A stretch of 64,000 nucleotides of DNA, taken from Bacteroidota bacterium. GTDB taxonomy: Bacteria > Bacteroidota > Ignavibacteria > Kryptoniales > JAKASW01. A program made the translations under genes and the position numbers. Location of the stretch: NCBI GenBank assembly GCA_021794075.1, contig JAJYRM010000003.1, positions 27,382-91,381 of the forward strand, read 5' to 3'. The notes beneath the pieces were generated by a model. The model saw only the letters and a program-made list of their open reading frames with translations, made no database searches and was not told the DNA's origin. Position 1 is the stretch's first letter, and each line of letters starts with the position of its first letter. Positions 9,976 through 19,274 of this stretch are shown here, in pieces.

Positions 9976-11711
9976 TGGCTGAACTGAAATGCGTATATGA
10001 TCCGCTGGTGGAGTTGATGAACTTTTACGCGGCGGCGAAGTCCGGTCCGGCGAAAGACGTTGACGAGGAATCGTTAAGTCTCGAAGATAAGCTGAAGAGA
10101 AGGATCATCGACGGCGACAGGATCGGAATCGGCGACGACCTGAAAAAAGCTCTCGAGCAGTATTCTCCCCTTCAGATCATAAATGAAGTATTGCTGGACG
10201 GCATGCGCGCCGTGGGTGAACTGTTCGGAAGCGGTCAGATGCAGCTTCCGTTCGTATTGCAGTCAGCGGAAACGATGAAGGCCGCGGTTAAGTATCTCGA
10301 GCCTTTCATGGAGAAAGTCGAGGGAGCACAGAAGGGGACGATAGTCCTTGCGACTGTGAAGGGTGACGTCCACGACATCGGGAAAAACTTGGTTGACATT
10401 ATCCTGACGAACAACGGTTACAAGGTTATTAACCTCGGCATCAAGGTGCCGATTGAGCAGATTATTGAAGCCGCTGAGGGCAGCGATGCTGACGCCATCG
10501 GTATGAGCGGTCTGCTGGTGAAGTCGACCGTGGTCATGAAGGAGAACCTTGAATTGATGGAGCAGCGCGGGATCAATATACCGGTGGTACTTGGCGGCGC
10601 AGCCCTCACGAGAAGATATGTCGAGCAGGATCTCCGTAAGGTTTACAGAGGCTATTTATCCTACGCCAACGACGCGTTCGCCGGACTCCATTTCATGGAA
10701 GACATCAAGTCCGGGAAAGTCGATGTTGCGGAAATTACGAACGCGACGACATCGTCGACTTCGTTGAACAAGACCCTCGAGCTGAACAGGAAAGTGGCAG
10801 GCAGAGAAGAGCAGGTCATCGTTCAATCAAGAAGCAAGGTGAAGACCGATGTCGATATGCCGGTTCCGCCATTTTATGGTACGGCGGTCGTGACGGATAT
10901 CAAGCTAGAGAAGATATGGGAATACCTCAACGAGGTCGCTCTTATCCGCGGCCAATGGCAGTTTTCGAAAAAGGGGAAAACTGAAGAAGAGTACGACAAG
11001 ATATTGAAGTCCGATGTTTATCCGGCGCTTGAGGAAGAAAAGCTGAAGGTGAAACGCGAGCGGCTATTCGAGCCTAAAGTGGTTTATGGCTATTTCCCCT
11101 GTCAATCGTCAGGTAACGATCTGATCGTCTACCGGCCCGCTTCCGACGAAGATCCATGTTCCAAATGGAGCGGGGTCAAGCCCCACAACGCGAGAATGAG
11201 TGATCTGAGAGAGTGGGTCAGGTTCACTTTCCCGCGTCAAAGGGACGATCGGTTCCTGTGCATCTCGGATTATTTCAGATCGGTAGAATCCGGTGAGCTC
11301 GATGTGATTGCCTTGCAGGCAGTGACCATAGGGGCAAAGGCGAGCGAATCCACCAAGAGACTGTTCGATGCTGGCAACTATCAGGAATACCTTTACCTGC
11401 ACGGACTCAGTGTCGAGAGCGCGGAAGCGCTCGCTGAATATTGGCACAAGATAGTCCGAACGGAGCTCGGGATAGTAGGGAACGATGCCAAAGAAATCAA
11501 GAGGCTCTTCTCACAGGGTTACCAGGGATCGCGCTATTCGTTCGGTTATCCCGCGTGTCCGAACATCGAAGACCAGGCGCGACTGTTCGAAATTCTGAGG
11601 CCGGAAAGGGCGGGGATCACTTTGACGGAGGAATATCAGCTGGTGCCTGAACAGAGCACGACTGCCATAGTGGTACACCATCCCGAAGCCAAGTATTTCA
11701 ATATCAAGTAA
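9975..11711 (+). CDS. metH: Methionine synthase C-terminal half: B12 cap, B12-binding and AdoMet-activation domains
   Basis: VKGDVHDIGKNLV (DxHxxG), GMSGLLVKST, VVLGGAALTR; activation-domain motif RYSFGYPACPNIEDQ. TGATG overlap with the upstream ORF; track start at GTG 9972. Confidence 0.9.
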   Translation: MAELKCVYDPLVELMNFYAAAKSGPAKDVDEESLSLEDKLKRRIIDGDRIGIGDDLKKALEQYSPLQIINEVLLDGMRAVGELFGSGQMQLPFVLQSAETMKAAVKYLEPFMEKVEGAQKGTIVLATVKGDVHDIGKNLVDIILTNNGYKVINLGIKVPIEQIIEAAEGSDADAIGMSGLLVKSTVVMKENLELMEQRGINIPVVLGGAALTRRYVEQDLRKVYRGYLSYANDAFAGLHFMEDIKSGKVDVAEITNATTSSTSLNKTLELNRKVAGREEQVIVQSRSKVKTDVDMPVPPFYGTAVVTDIKLEKIWEYLNEVALIRGQWQFSKKGKTEEEYDKILKSDVYPALEEEKLKVKRERLFEPKVVYGYFPCQSSGNDLIVYRPASDEDPCSKWSGVKPHNARMSDLREWVRFTFPRQRDDRFLCISDYFRSVESGELDVIALQAVTIGAKASESTKRLFDAGNYQEYLYLHGLSVESAEALAEYWHKIVRTELGIVGNDAKEIKRLFSQGYQGSRYSFGYPACPNIEDQARLFEILRPERAGITLTEEYQLVPEQSTTAIVVHHPEAKYFNIK

Positions 11712-11719
11712 CATCGAGC

Positions 11720-13435
11720 ATGCTGAAAAATCTCTCGATAAAGAATTATGCCCTGATAGACGAGCTCGAAGTCGAGTTCGGAACGGGGTTGAATATCATT
11801 ACCGGCGAGACTGGCGCGGGGAAGTCCATCATAATCGACGCGCTTAACCTGATCCTCGGAGAACGAGCGGCGCAGGATGAAGTAAGAAGCGGCGCCGACA
11901 AGAGCGTCGTCGAGGGAGTTTTCACGATTTCTGGGAACAAGAAAGTCCGGCGACTTCTCGATGCGGCGGAGATAGAAGCGGATGAGGAAATAATCGTACG
12001 CAGGGAAGTTAGCGCGAAGGGGCAGAGCCGCGCCTTCGTGAATGACACGCCAGTTCCCGTCGCGCAGCTGAAAGAACTCGGCGATTACTTGGTCGACCTT
12101 CATGGGCAGCATGAGCACCAGTCGCTCCTCCGCGCGGAGACTCATATCGATCTCCTTGATGATTTCGGCGGACTCGATAACCTGATCAAGAATTTCAGGA
12201 TCGCATACGACGGGCTGAACTCCGAGCTCGCTGAAATGAAAGAGCTTATATCGAGGAGAGAGGCGCTTAAGGAAAAACGCGAGCTTTACGCTTTCCAGAT
12301 AAAAGAGATCGACGCGGTGAATCCGGAGCCGGGCGAGGTCGACCGGCTCGAGTCGGAGCTGAAAATACTCGAGAACTCAGAGAAGCTCTACGAAGTCACG
12401 ATGAAGCTGTACGAGCTGCTCTATGACAGCGAGAGCTCCATTCACGACCAGCTCGTCATGGTGCGTAACCAGCTGGAGGATCTGTCGGACATAGACAAAT
12501 CTTTCGAGCCGCTTAAGGCGGACGGTGAGACTGCCAAAGCGATAGTGGATGAAATAACGAGGTCCGTGCAGAGCTACAGCAGCAAGATCGATTTCAATCC
12601 GGAGCGGCTCGAAGAAATCAGGGAGAGACTCGGCGTGCTCTCCATGTTCAGGAAGAAGTATGGAGGCTCGCTGGAAGCGGCCATCGAATATCGGGAAAAG
12701 ATAGGTAAGGAGTTTCAGCTCGCGGAGAATTTCGATGAGGCCATCGGAAATCTCGAAAAGAATGTGGAGCGCCAAAGGCAAGAGCTTTCTGAGATTGCGG
12801 AGAGACTTTCCTCGAAGAGAAGGGAAGTCGCTGAGCGGGTCATGAGAAGTATCGTCGGAGTGCTCGCGGAAATAGGGATCGAAAACGCGAAGTTCGAAAT
12901 AGAGATAAAGAACAGGCGCTTTGACGGAAACGGGGCGGAGATCAGGCCTCTTGTCAGGCTCGGCCGCGATTTTTATGAGACTAACGAAAAGGGTTTCGAT
13001 TTCGTGGAATTCTTCATCTCTACGAACGTAGGCGAGGAGCCGAGGCCGCTTGCGAAGGTGGCTTCGGGCGGAGAAATATCCAGGATCATGCTCGCGTTGA
13101 AGACTATTCTCGCGAAGAGCGACCGCCTGCCGCTCCTGGTGTTTGACGAAATTGATACCGGCATCAGCGGAAGGATCGGAAGTAAAGTCGGAAAAAGCCT
13201 GAAGAGTCTCTCCAAATTTCATCAGATCATAGCGATCACGCACCTCCCCCAGATTGCCGGGATGGCGGACGTGCATTTCAAGGTCGAGAAGGGGGTCAAG
13301 GGGAAGCGCGCCGTCACAAGCGTGTCGCGACTCAGTGAAGACGAACGTGTCCTGGAAGTTGCGCGCCTCCTTAGCGGTGAGGACGTGACCCAAGCCAGCA
13401 TATCCGGCGCAAAGGAGCTTATCGGAATCAAATGA
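11720..13435 (+). CDS. recN: DNA repair protein RecN
   Basis: MLKNLSIKNYALIDELEVEFGTGLNIITGETGAGKSIIIDAL; LVFDEIDTGISGRIGSKVG; coiled-coil middle. Confidence 0.95.
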   Translation: MLKNLSIKNYALIDELEVEFGTGLNIITGETGAGKSIIIDALNLILGERAAQDEVRSGADKSVVEGVFTISGNKKVRRLLDAAEIEADEEIIVRREVSAKGQSRAFVNDTPVPVAQLKELGDYLVDLHGQHEHQSLLRAETHIDLLDDFGGLDNLIKNFRIAYDGLNSELAEMKELISRREALKEKRELYAFQIKEIDAVNPEPGEVDRLESELKILENSEKLYEVTMKLYELLYDSESSIHDQLVMVRNQLEDLSDIDKSFEPLKADGETAKAIVDEITRSVQSYSSKIDFNPERLEEIRERLGVLSMFRKKYGGSLEAAIEYREKIGKEFQLAENFDEAIGNLEKNVERQRQELSEIAERLSSKRREVAERVMRSIVGVLAEIGIENAKFEIEIKNRRFDGNGAEIRPLVRLGRDFYETNEKGFDFVEFFISTNVGEEPRPLAKVASGGEISRIMLALKTILAKSDRLPLLVFDEIDTGISGRIGSKVGKSLKSLSKFHQIIAITHLPQIAGMADVHFKVEKGVKGKRAVTSVSRLSEDERVLEVARLLSGEDVTQASISGAKELIGIK

Positions 13436-14904
13436 AGACTGAGATCTATCTCTTTAATTCACTCACGAGGCAGAAGGAAAAATTTTTCCCGGTTGCAGAA
13501 GGGCGGGTGGGCATATATGTCTGCGGTCCAACCGTCTACAACCATTCTCACATCGGGCACGGCAAGAGTTATGTCTCGTTCGATGCTATAGTGCGGTTCT
13601 TTCGATTTGTCGGGTACAAAGTCCTCTACGTGCAGAATATCACGGACGTCGGTCATCTTACGGACAATGCCGACCAAGGGGACGACAAGATCGAGAAGGA
13701 AGCGAAGCGGGACAAGATTAATCCGATGGAGATTGTCGAGACTTTCATGCGAAGTTATTTTGAGGACATGGACAGGCTCGGTGTTATCAGGCCGGACATT
13801 TCTCCAAGGGCGACCGGCCATATAGTGGAACAAATTGAACTTACAAAGAAACTCATTAAGCGCGGTTACGCTTACGAAGCGGGTGGCAACGTCTACTTCA
13901 ACGTATCAAAGTTTCCTGAATATGGAAGGCTTTCCGGCAAGAGAGTGGAAGATCTTGTGGCTGGGGCGCGCATAGACGTGCGAAGCGACAAGAAGAACCC
14001 CGCTGATTTCGCGCTCTGGAAGAAGGCTGAAGCAGGCCATATCATGAGATGGCCCTCACCATGGGGTGACGGCTTCCCGGGATGGCATTTGGAGTGCTCG
14101 ACCATGAGCATGAAGTACCTCGGTGAATCTTTCGATATTCACGGCGGCGGTCTTGACAACCAGTTTCCGCACCACGAGTGCGAGATCGCGCAGAGCGAGG
14201 CGGCGACAGGCAGGCCTTTTGTTAAGTACTGGTTGCACAACAACATGGTGACCGTCAACGGAACGAAGATGAGTAAGTCGCTTGGCAACTTCGTAACTCT
14301 CAAGGATGCGTTCAAGAAATTTGATCCAATTACCGTAAGGTTCTTTGTTCTCCAGAGCCACTACAGAAGTCCTCTCGATTATTCGGATGATGCTGTGGAG
14401 GGAGCAGGGAAAGGACTAGACAGGCTTAAGAATGTGATGCGTGAGCTGCTCGACCTTGCGGGAGACAAGAGAGGCGAGGTCGACTTTGCATCCCTTCCGG
14501 AAGAGCCGATCAATCTTCGACGGTACTATAACGAATGGCTCGCCGCAATGGCGGATGACTTTAACACTCCCGGCGCTATCGCTGCCATTTTTGAAATGCT
14601 TAAGGATATTAACACCTCGATCGGCTCCGGTAATGCGATGACGTCAGAGTTTGCGGCGCTGACTTATTCTTTCATTGATGTCCTCGCCGGAGACGTTCTC
14701 GGGATACTTCCCACCGATGATAATCGCTCTGCCGGAAAAAGCATCGAATCGGATCTTGTAAATCTGTTTATCGGACTTCGATCCGATGCGCGGAAGGGGC
14801 GGGATTTCAAGCTCGCAGATTCGATCAGGTCTGAACTGCAGAGCATGGGCGTAATCCTCGAAGACAAGAAGGATGGAACAACCACTTTCAAGATTGTAAG
14901 GTGA
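13432..14904 (+). CDS. cysS: Cysteinyl-tRNA synthetase
   Basis: [47 protein letters not shown]. Confidence 0.97.
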   Translation: MKTEIYLFNSLTRQKEKFFPVAEGRVGIYVCGPTVYNHSHIGHGKSYVSFDAIVRFFRFVGYKVLYVQNITDVGHLTDNADQGDDKIEKEAKRDKINPMEIVETFMRSYFEDMDRLGVIRPDISPRATGHIVEQIELTKKLIKRGYAYEAGGNVYFNVSKFPEYGRLSGKRVEDLVAGARIDVRSDKKNPADFALWKKAEAGHIMRWPSPWGDGFPGWHLECSTMSMKYLGESFDIHGGGLDNQFPHHECEIAQSEAATGRPFVKYWLHNNMVTVNGTKMSKSLGNFVTLKDAFKKFDPITVRFFVLQSHYRSPLDYSDDAVEGAGKGLDRLKNVMRELLDLAGDKRGEVDFASLPEEPINLRRYYNEWLAAMADDFNTPGAIAAIFEMLKDINTSIGSGNAMTSEFAALTYSFIDVLAGDVLGILPTDDNRSAGKSIESDLVNLFIGLRSDARKGRDFKLADSIRSELQSMGVILEDKKDGTTTFKIVR

Positions 14905-15107
14905 AAAGACGAGAAGAGCCTTCGGTTCCACCTGTAGACGATCAAGGCTGACAAAACGTTCCGACTTACTTATATTGCAGTTAACAGGTATGGAAAAACC
15001 GGAGGCGTGGCTGCCGGAATAAGATTCCAGCAGGCCGTTCACAATGGCGACATCAGGTAACTTTACGATCCAAAGGTCCTTTATAGTCACTGGTTAAGGG
15101 AGGAGCA

Positions 15108-16502
15108 ATGAGCTCGACGAAGATCATAGCTGGCGGATATGGCTTTCTGTGCGATGAAGAAAATAGAAACGGCTTCCTAAATATCGCCGTCCGTTCCAAT
15201 CTTGTCCTGGAAGTATCAAAGGATTTGGACGGGCTGAGGCGGAAATATCCTGAAGCAGAGATGGTCGACGCGTCGAATAAGATCATCCTCCCAACTCTCT
15301 TCAATGCGCATTTCCACCCGGAGTCACTCATCACCCGGTTCGTGGAATCGCGCATCCCGATTTCACAGTGGACATCTGGTGATCTTCTTCATCTCGAGGC
15401 GGCTCTCGATTCGCAGGACGAGAGTTTTTATGAAAGGATGTATCACCTCACATTTTTCAGCGCCCTCCAGAGCGGTGTGGCAACTGTCGCTTTTTCGGTG
15501 ATAGGAGATGAGCCGGGCGCAAGAGGCATGTTTTCCGCCGTCAAACTCACAGGCGTCGATGCCGTGGCATTCGCTGAAAGCGAACAGCAGATAAGCTTCT
15601 TGAGGAGAATCGTGGACCGGCATTTGAAGTCGGGTGTGTTCGTCCCGTATCAGAAGGACCTGACCCTTTTCGGTCTGAGCGCAGTGGCAAGGAACAACGC
15701 CGATTCTCCGGGCTGGATCATGACCCATGCAGATGAAGATCCGGCAGACACACTGACCACGAAGTCAAATTTTAATTCGGGCATCATTCATCTTCTTAGG
15801 AAAAGCAAGATACTTAGCAGCTCCACGATACTCGTCGGATTAAACGGGACTCCCGGGGCCTCTCTAAAGATCGCAAAATCTTCCGGGGCAAAAATCGTAA
15901 TCATCCCGCAGAACCTCAACGCGCAGACCTTCAAGTCGATCAGAAATATATATCGGCATTTCGCCGTCGGTTCAAACTGGGAAACGCCGGGATTGTTCTT
16001 GCAAATGAAGCGGCTCCTCGAACTTGGATGTGAACCGGAAGAGGTCTTGATGAGCGTTACGCGTTCAGGGGGGGAACTTTTCAATATGGGCTCCAAGCTC
16101 GGGAGTATTGAGAGCGGAAAGGTCGCGAGTTTGGCTTTCATAGACGCTACCAAGCTGTCAGCGAGAAGACTCGAGATAATGCCTGCCGACTCGGCCGTGA
16201 CGGCATTCATAGAGGACTATTCCGACTCTGATGTCTCCGACGTCATGCTGGACGGAGAATTCGTTTACAAAGATCGGAAGCTCCTCCTTTACGACACCGG
16301 TGAGCTGCTTAACGAGGAGAAAGATCTGATCAAGATACTGAGCGGTCAGACCGAAAGTGTCGCTCCTACTGTGGAGCCCAAGTCTCCGGCATTGAGAACT
16401 CAGGAGATGAATGTTGAGAGTGTTAATGAAGTTGAACAAGGATCGAAGAAAGTAGAACTTCCGAAGAACATACGAAAGGTATTCGGCGAAGATGAATTCT
16501 AA
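15108..16502 (+). CDS. Amidohydrolase superfamily-like protein with substituted active-site residues
   Basis: LPTLFNAHFHPESL (HxH), MTHADED; canonical third His and Asp regions read LVGLNGTPG and VGSNWETPG. Confidence 0.7.
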   Translation: MSSTKIIAGGYGFLCDEENRNGFLNIAVRSNLVLEVSKDLDGLRRKYPEAEMVDASNKIILPTLFNAHFHPESLITRFVESRIPISQWTSGDLLHLEAALDSQDESFYERMYHLTFFSALQSGVATVAFSVIGDEPGARGMFSAVKLTGVDAVAFAESEQQISFLRRIVDRHLKSGVFVPYQKDLTLFGLSAVARNNADSPGWIMTHADEDPADTLTTKSNFNSGIIHLLRKSKILSSSTILVGLNGTPGASLKIAKSSGAKIVIIPQNLNAQTFKSIRNIYRHFAVGSNWETPGLFLQMKRLLELGCEPEEVLMSVTRSGGELFNMGSKLGSIESGKVASLAFIDATKLSARRLEIMPADSAVTAFIEDYSDSDVSDVMLDGEFVYKDRKLLLYDTGELLNEEKDLIKILSGQTESVAPTVEPKSPALRTQEMNVESVNEVEQGSKKVELPKNIRKVFGEDEF

Positions 16503-16514
16503 AAGGAGATTGAA

Positions 16515-17288
16515 ATGAGATTGAAAGCCCTTCTGTTCGTATTTCTGACATCGTCGGTAGTGTTTGCTCAAAATGTAAATGGGAGCGCAGGAACGGCTGC
16601 AGGCGTCGAGTCGCAGTATCTCGTCGACATGCCGACTGCCGGAATTCTGCACAACGGCATGATAGAAATGGGCGTGAACTTCTACGAGAATAGTGGTGTC
16701 CTTGTGTCGCTCGAAGCGGGGGCTTTCAACCGTCTCACGTTCGGTCTGAGTTATGGAGGTACAAATGTCATCGGCTCCGGTCCGGTAGATTGGAACAATC
16801 TTCCTGGCGTGAACGTCCGATTCAGGCTCATTGACGAGACGACGGATTTTCCCGCCATAACGTTCGGGTACGACTCTCAGGGAAAGGACGCGTACCTTTC
16901 GCAGTACAACCGCTATTTATATAAATCGCCTGGTTTTTTCGCGGTTGCCTCGAAATACTTCAATATGCTGGGGTACCTTGGCATTCACGGCGGAATCAAC
17001 TATTCGTTGGAAAACGGTGACGGGAACAAGAACATTAACTTCTTCGTCGGCGCCGATAAGACGATAGGCCGCGATATTTCCGTCGTCGCCGAATATAATT
17101 TTGGAATGAACGATAATTACCCTGATGTTTCCATGTTGTCAGACCCGGGACCCGGCTACCTTAACGCGGGCGTCAAGTGGAGTGTGGGAAACGGTTTTAC
17201 AGTCGAGTTCGATTATAAAAACATCCTTAATCTTCGGAAAACAGGAAGCCTGAGGACCATACGGATAGAATACGCTCAGTCGATGTAG
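16515..17288 (+). CDS. Secreted YjbH-like outer-membrane beta-barrel protein
   Basis: Signal peptide; alternating barrel-like strands; AFNRLTFGLSYGGTNVIGSG, GYLNAGVKWSVGNGFTVEFDYKNI. Confidence 0.6.
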   Translation: MRLKALLFVFLTSSVVFAQNVNGSAGTAAGVESQYLVDMPTAGILHNGMIEMGVNFYENSGVLVSLEAGAFNRLTFGLSYGGTNVIGSGPVDWNNLPGVNVRFRLIDETTDFPAITFGYDSQGKDAYLSQYNRYLYKSPGFFAVASKYFNMLGYLGIHGGINYSLENGDGNKNINFFVGADKTIGRDISVVAEYNFGMNDNYPDVSMLSDPGPGYLNAGVKWSVGNGFTVEFDYKNILNLRKTGSLRTIRIEYAQSM

Positions 17289-17397
17289 CGGCACTCTTGA
17301 AAACGTCAAAAATCGATTAAGATTAATTAATATTAAGGGCTACAGAAAAACCTTGCGTCGCTTTCCTTTGTTATAGAAATTGAAGCGAGGTTATTAG

Positions 17398-17694
17398 ATG
17401 ATGATTGCGATTCTTATGTCGGCCTTCTTATCGACTGGAAAAGTCGGCGGCGACACGCTTAGCACACGGGGCCTTGCGAAAGACTTCGAGAAGTTTTATC
17501 ACCCGCCTGCAATATTTCTGAATCAATCTCAGAATGCGATGTGGGAAAGAAATCTTATGCCCCTGATCTTCGTCTCTCCATTCGGGACCGGTTCTTTCCT
17601 TTATCGGTACTACGGTCAATCTACGAGTCGTGGGTCAGAAACTGTGTCTGGTGGGATTAAGCGTAACGACGAGAATTCGCGTCGAAAAAAATGA
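17398..17694 (+). CDS. Small hypothetical protein
   Basis: 98-aa ORF with a possible hydrophobic start, immediately upstream of the lipoprotein gene; no recognised family. Confidence 0.35.
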   Translation: MMIAILMSAFLSTGKVGGDTLSTRGLAKDFEKFYHPPAIFLNQSQNAMWERNLMPLIFVSPFGTGSFLYRYYGQSTSRGSETVSGGIKRNDENSRRKK

Positions 17695-17704
17695 GGTGAT
17701 TGCC

Positions 17705-19168
17705 ATGAAAACAAAATTGGCGACTTTGACACTTTCGCTTTTGGTTGTTCTCGGAATGTCGGGCTGTTACACCGAGTTTGCGACCACAGGCGGAAACTAC
17801 GGCGGCTACGGGTCTTCATACAATTCCAGTAGCTCCGATACTTCTCAATACGGCTACAGTCCAACATACTATGACTCAACCGGTACTCCGCAGGTAAATC
17901 CCAACTACCAAAGCAATGAATATGGCTACGGTACTTTCGGGATGGGTGGTTACGGGTTCGGGAATCCCTGGCCCTATTACAATTCCGGTTTCTTTGGCCC
18001 GTCTTATGGGTACTACCCCGGTTGGACCTACAGCATGTTTTATCCAAGCTCAGCATGGTATCCGATGAATTCATGGTCATTAGGGTTTGGGCTAAATTCA
18101 TGGTATGGCGGCCCATTCTCATACGGTGGCCTTGCCGGCTGGGGGAATTGGGATTGGAACTACTACTCGTTAGGCTACATGGGTGGATACTACCCGTATA
18201 ATTCTTATTATGGAGGCTACTATCCATACTCAGGATATTATCCATACTACTCTTACTACGGTGCAGCCGGTGTCGGTTATCCCGCGAGGACGAGAGACAT
18301 AGGCGGTACACGTATGGGTCGTGGCTATGGCCAGGGTGAAGTAGTTCAATCCGGTGGCGCGACCGGGGCCGCTGTTGGTACAGCCAGCGGCGTAAGAGGA
18401 GAGACTGTAAATGCTAGCGGTTCCTCAGTAACCAGAACGAGAACCGGAGGGTCAGAAAACCCGGTGGGCGGATATGGTACCGCCGGTAACATAAATAACC
18501 GTCAGAGAGTACGCGAGCGCGTCCCGCGATACGCCCCGGCTTCACAGGGAAATCCGAATTCCGCTCCATCACCGGCGCAGCGTGGCAGGGCCAGCTATGC
18601 GCCGGCATCTCAGCAGAATCCGAATTCTGCTCCGAATGCGCAGCCGCAACAGCCAAACCAGCAACCCCCCGTGAGGCAGCGCGCTCCGAATTATACGCCT
18701 CCGCCGAGAAACAATTCAAATCCGGCCCCGAACTCTCAGCCACAACAGCCGAGTCCGCAACCACAGCCGCGAGTTCGCGAACAGGCGCCACAGTATAATC
18801 CGCCGCCTCAATACAATCCGCCTCCACAGTACAATCCGCCGCCGCAGTATAACCCGCCGCCACAGTACAACCCTCCTCCGCAGGCGCCACCGCCGAGGAT
18901 CAGGCATGAGTATTCTTCGTACAACTTAGGAGCAATTCGCGCTCAGGCTTCGCAGGCCGCTCAAGAGATTAGAGCGATCAGGCAGCGTTTCAACTATGTT
19001 CCGCCGGTACAAATAGCACGCGCCAATCAGATGCCGAGTTTCAGGGAGAATGCGCCTCGTTTTGAGTACCGCACCGCTTCGGCATCACCGGTAATGAGAG
19101 CGTCAGCTCCGTCCGCACCCCCATCAAGGGGTGCGGGCTCAAGCGGCGGAGCCAGAGCGCGCCACTGA
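17705..19168 (+). CDS. Low-complexity lipoprotein rich in Tyr/Gly and Pro/Gln
   Basis: ATG at 17705; lipobox LVVLGMSGC; YGGYYPYSGYYPYYSYYG tract; QYNPPP tandem repeats. Confidence 0.75.
   Translation: MKTKLATLTLSLLVVLGMSGCYTEFATTGGNYGGYGSSYNSSSSDTSQYGYSPTYYDSTGTPQVNPNYQSNEYGYGTFGMGGYGFGNPWPYYNSGFFGPSYGYYPGWTYSMFYPSSAWYPMNSWSLGFGLNSWYGGPFSYGGLAGWGNWDWNYYSLGYMGGYYPYNSYYGGYYPYSGYYPYYSYYGAAGVGYPARTRDIGGTRMGRGYGQGEVVQSGGATGAAVGTASGVRGETVNASGSSVTRTRTGGSENPVGGYGTAGNINNRQRVRERVPRYAPASQGNPNSAPSPAQRGRASYAPASQQNPNSAPNAQPQQPNQQPPVRQRAPNYTPPPRNNSNPAPNSQPQQPSPQPQPRVREQAPQYNPPPQYNPPPQYNPPPQYNPPPQYNPPPQAPPPRIRHEYSSYNLGAIRAQASQAAQEIRAIRQRFNYVPPVQIARANQMPSFRENAPRFEYRTASASPVMRASAPSAPPSRGAGSSGGARARH
18791..18880 (+). 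repeat. Five tandem copies of an 18-bp unit encoding QYNPPP
   Basis: Units at 18791, 18809, 18827, 18845 and 18863 (CAGTATAATCCGCCGCCT-like) with synonymous differences. Confidence 0.95.
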
Positions 19169-19274
19169 TACTGCTCTTTGATATGGCCGGCAAATGCGAC
19201 TGATCGCGCAGGCATCGGCCGGCAGAATTCTGTTGAATGATCTCTAAAGTGTCCACTAACTAGGCGGTATTAGT

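Noticed and set aside
12377-13393. 338-aa minus-strand ORF opposite recN
   Set aside because: Shadow ORF antisense to a well-supported recN; His/Arg/Leu-rich composition and no recognisable motif.
17616-18311. 231-aa minus-strand Ser/Arg-rich ORF opposite the lipoprotein gene
   Set aside because: Composition mirrors the Tyr/Gly-rich coding strand; artefact of low complexity.
18791-18880. Regular short repeats as a possible CRISPR array
   Set aside because: Contiguous 18-bp units without spacers, inside a coding frame (QYNPPP).
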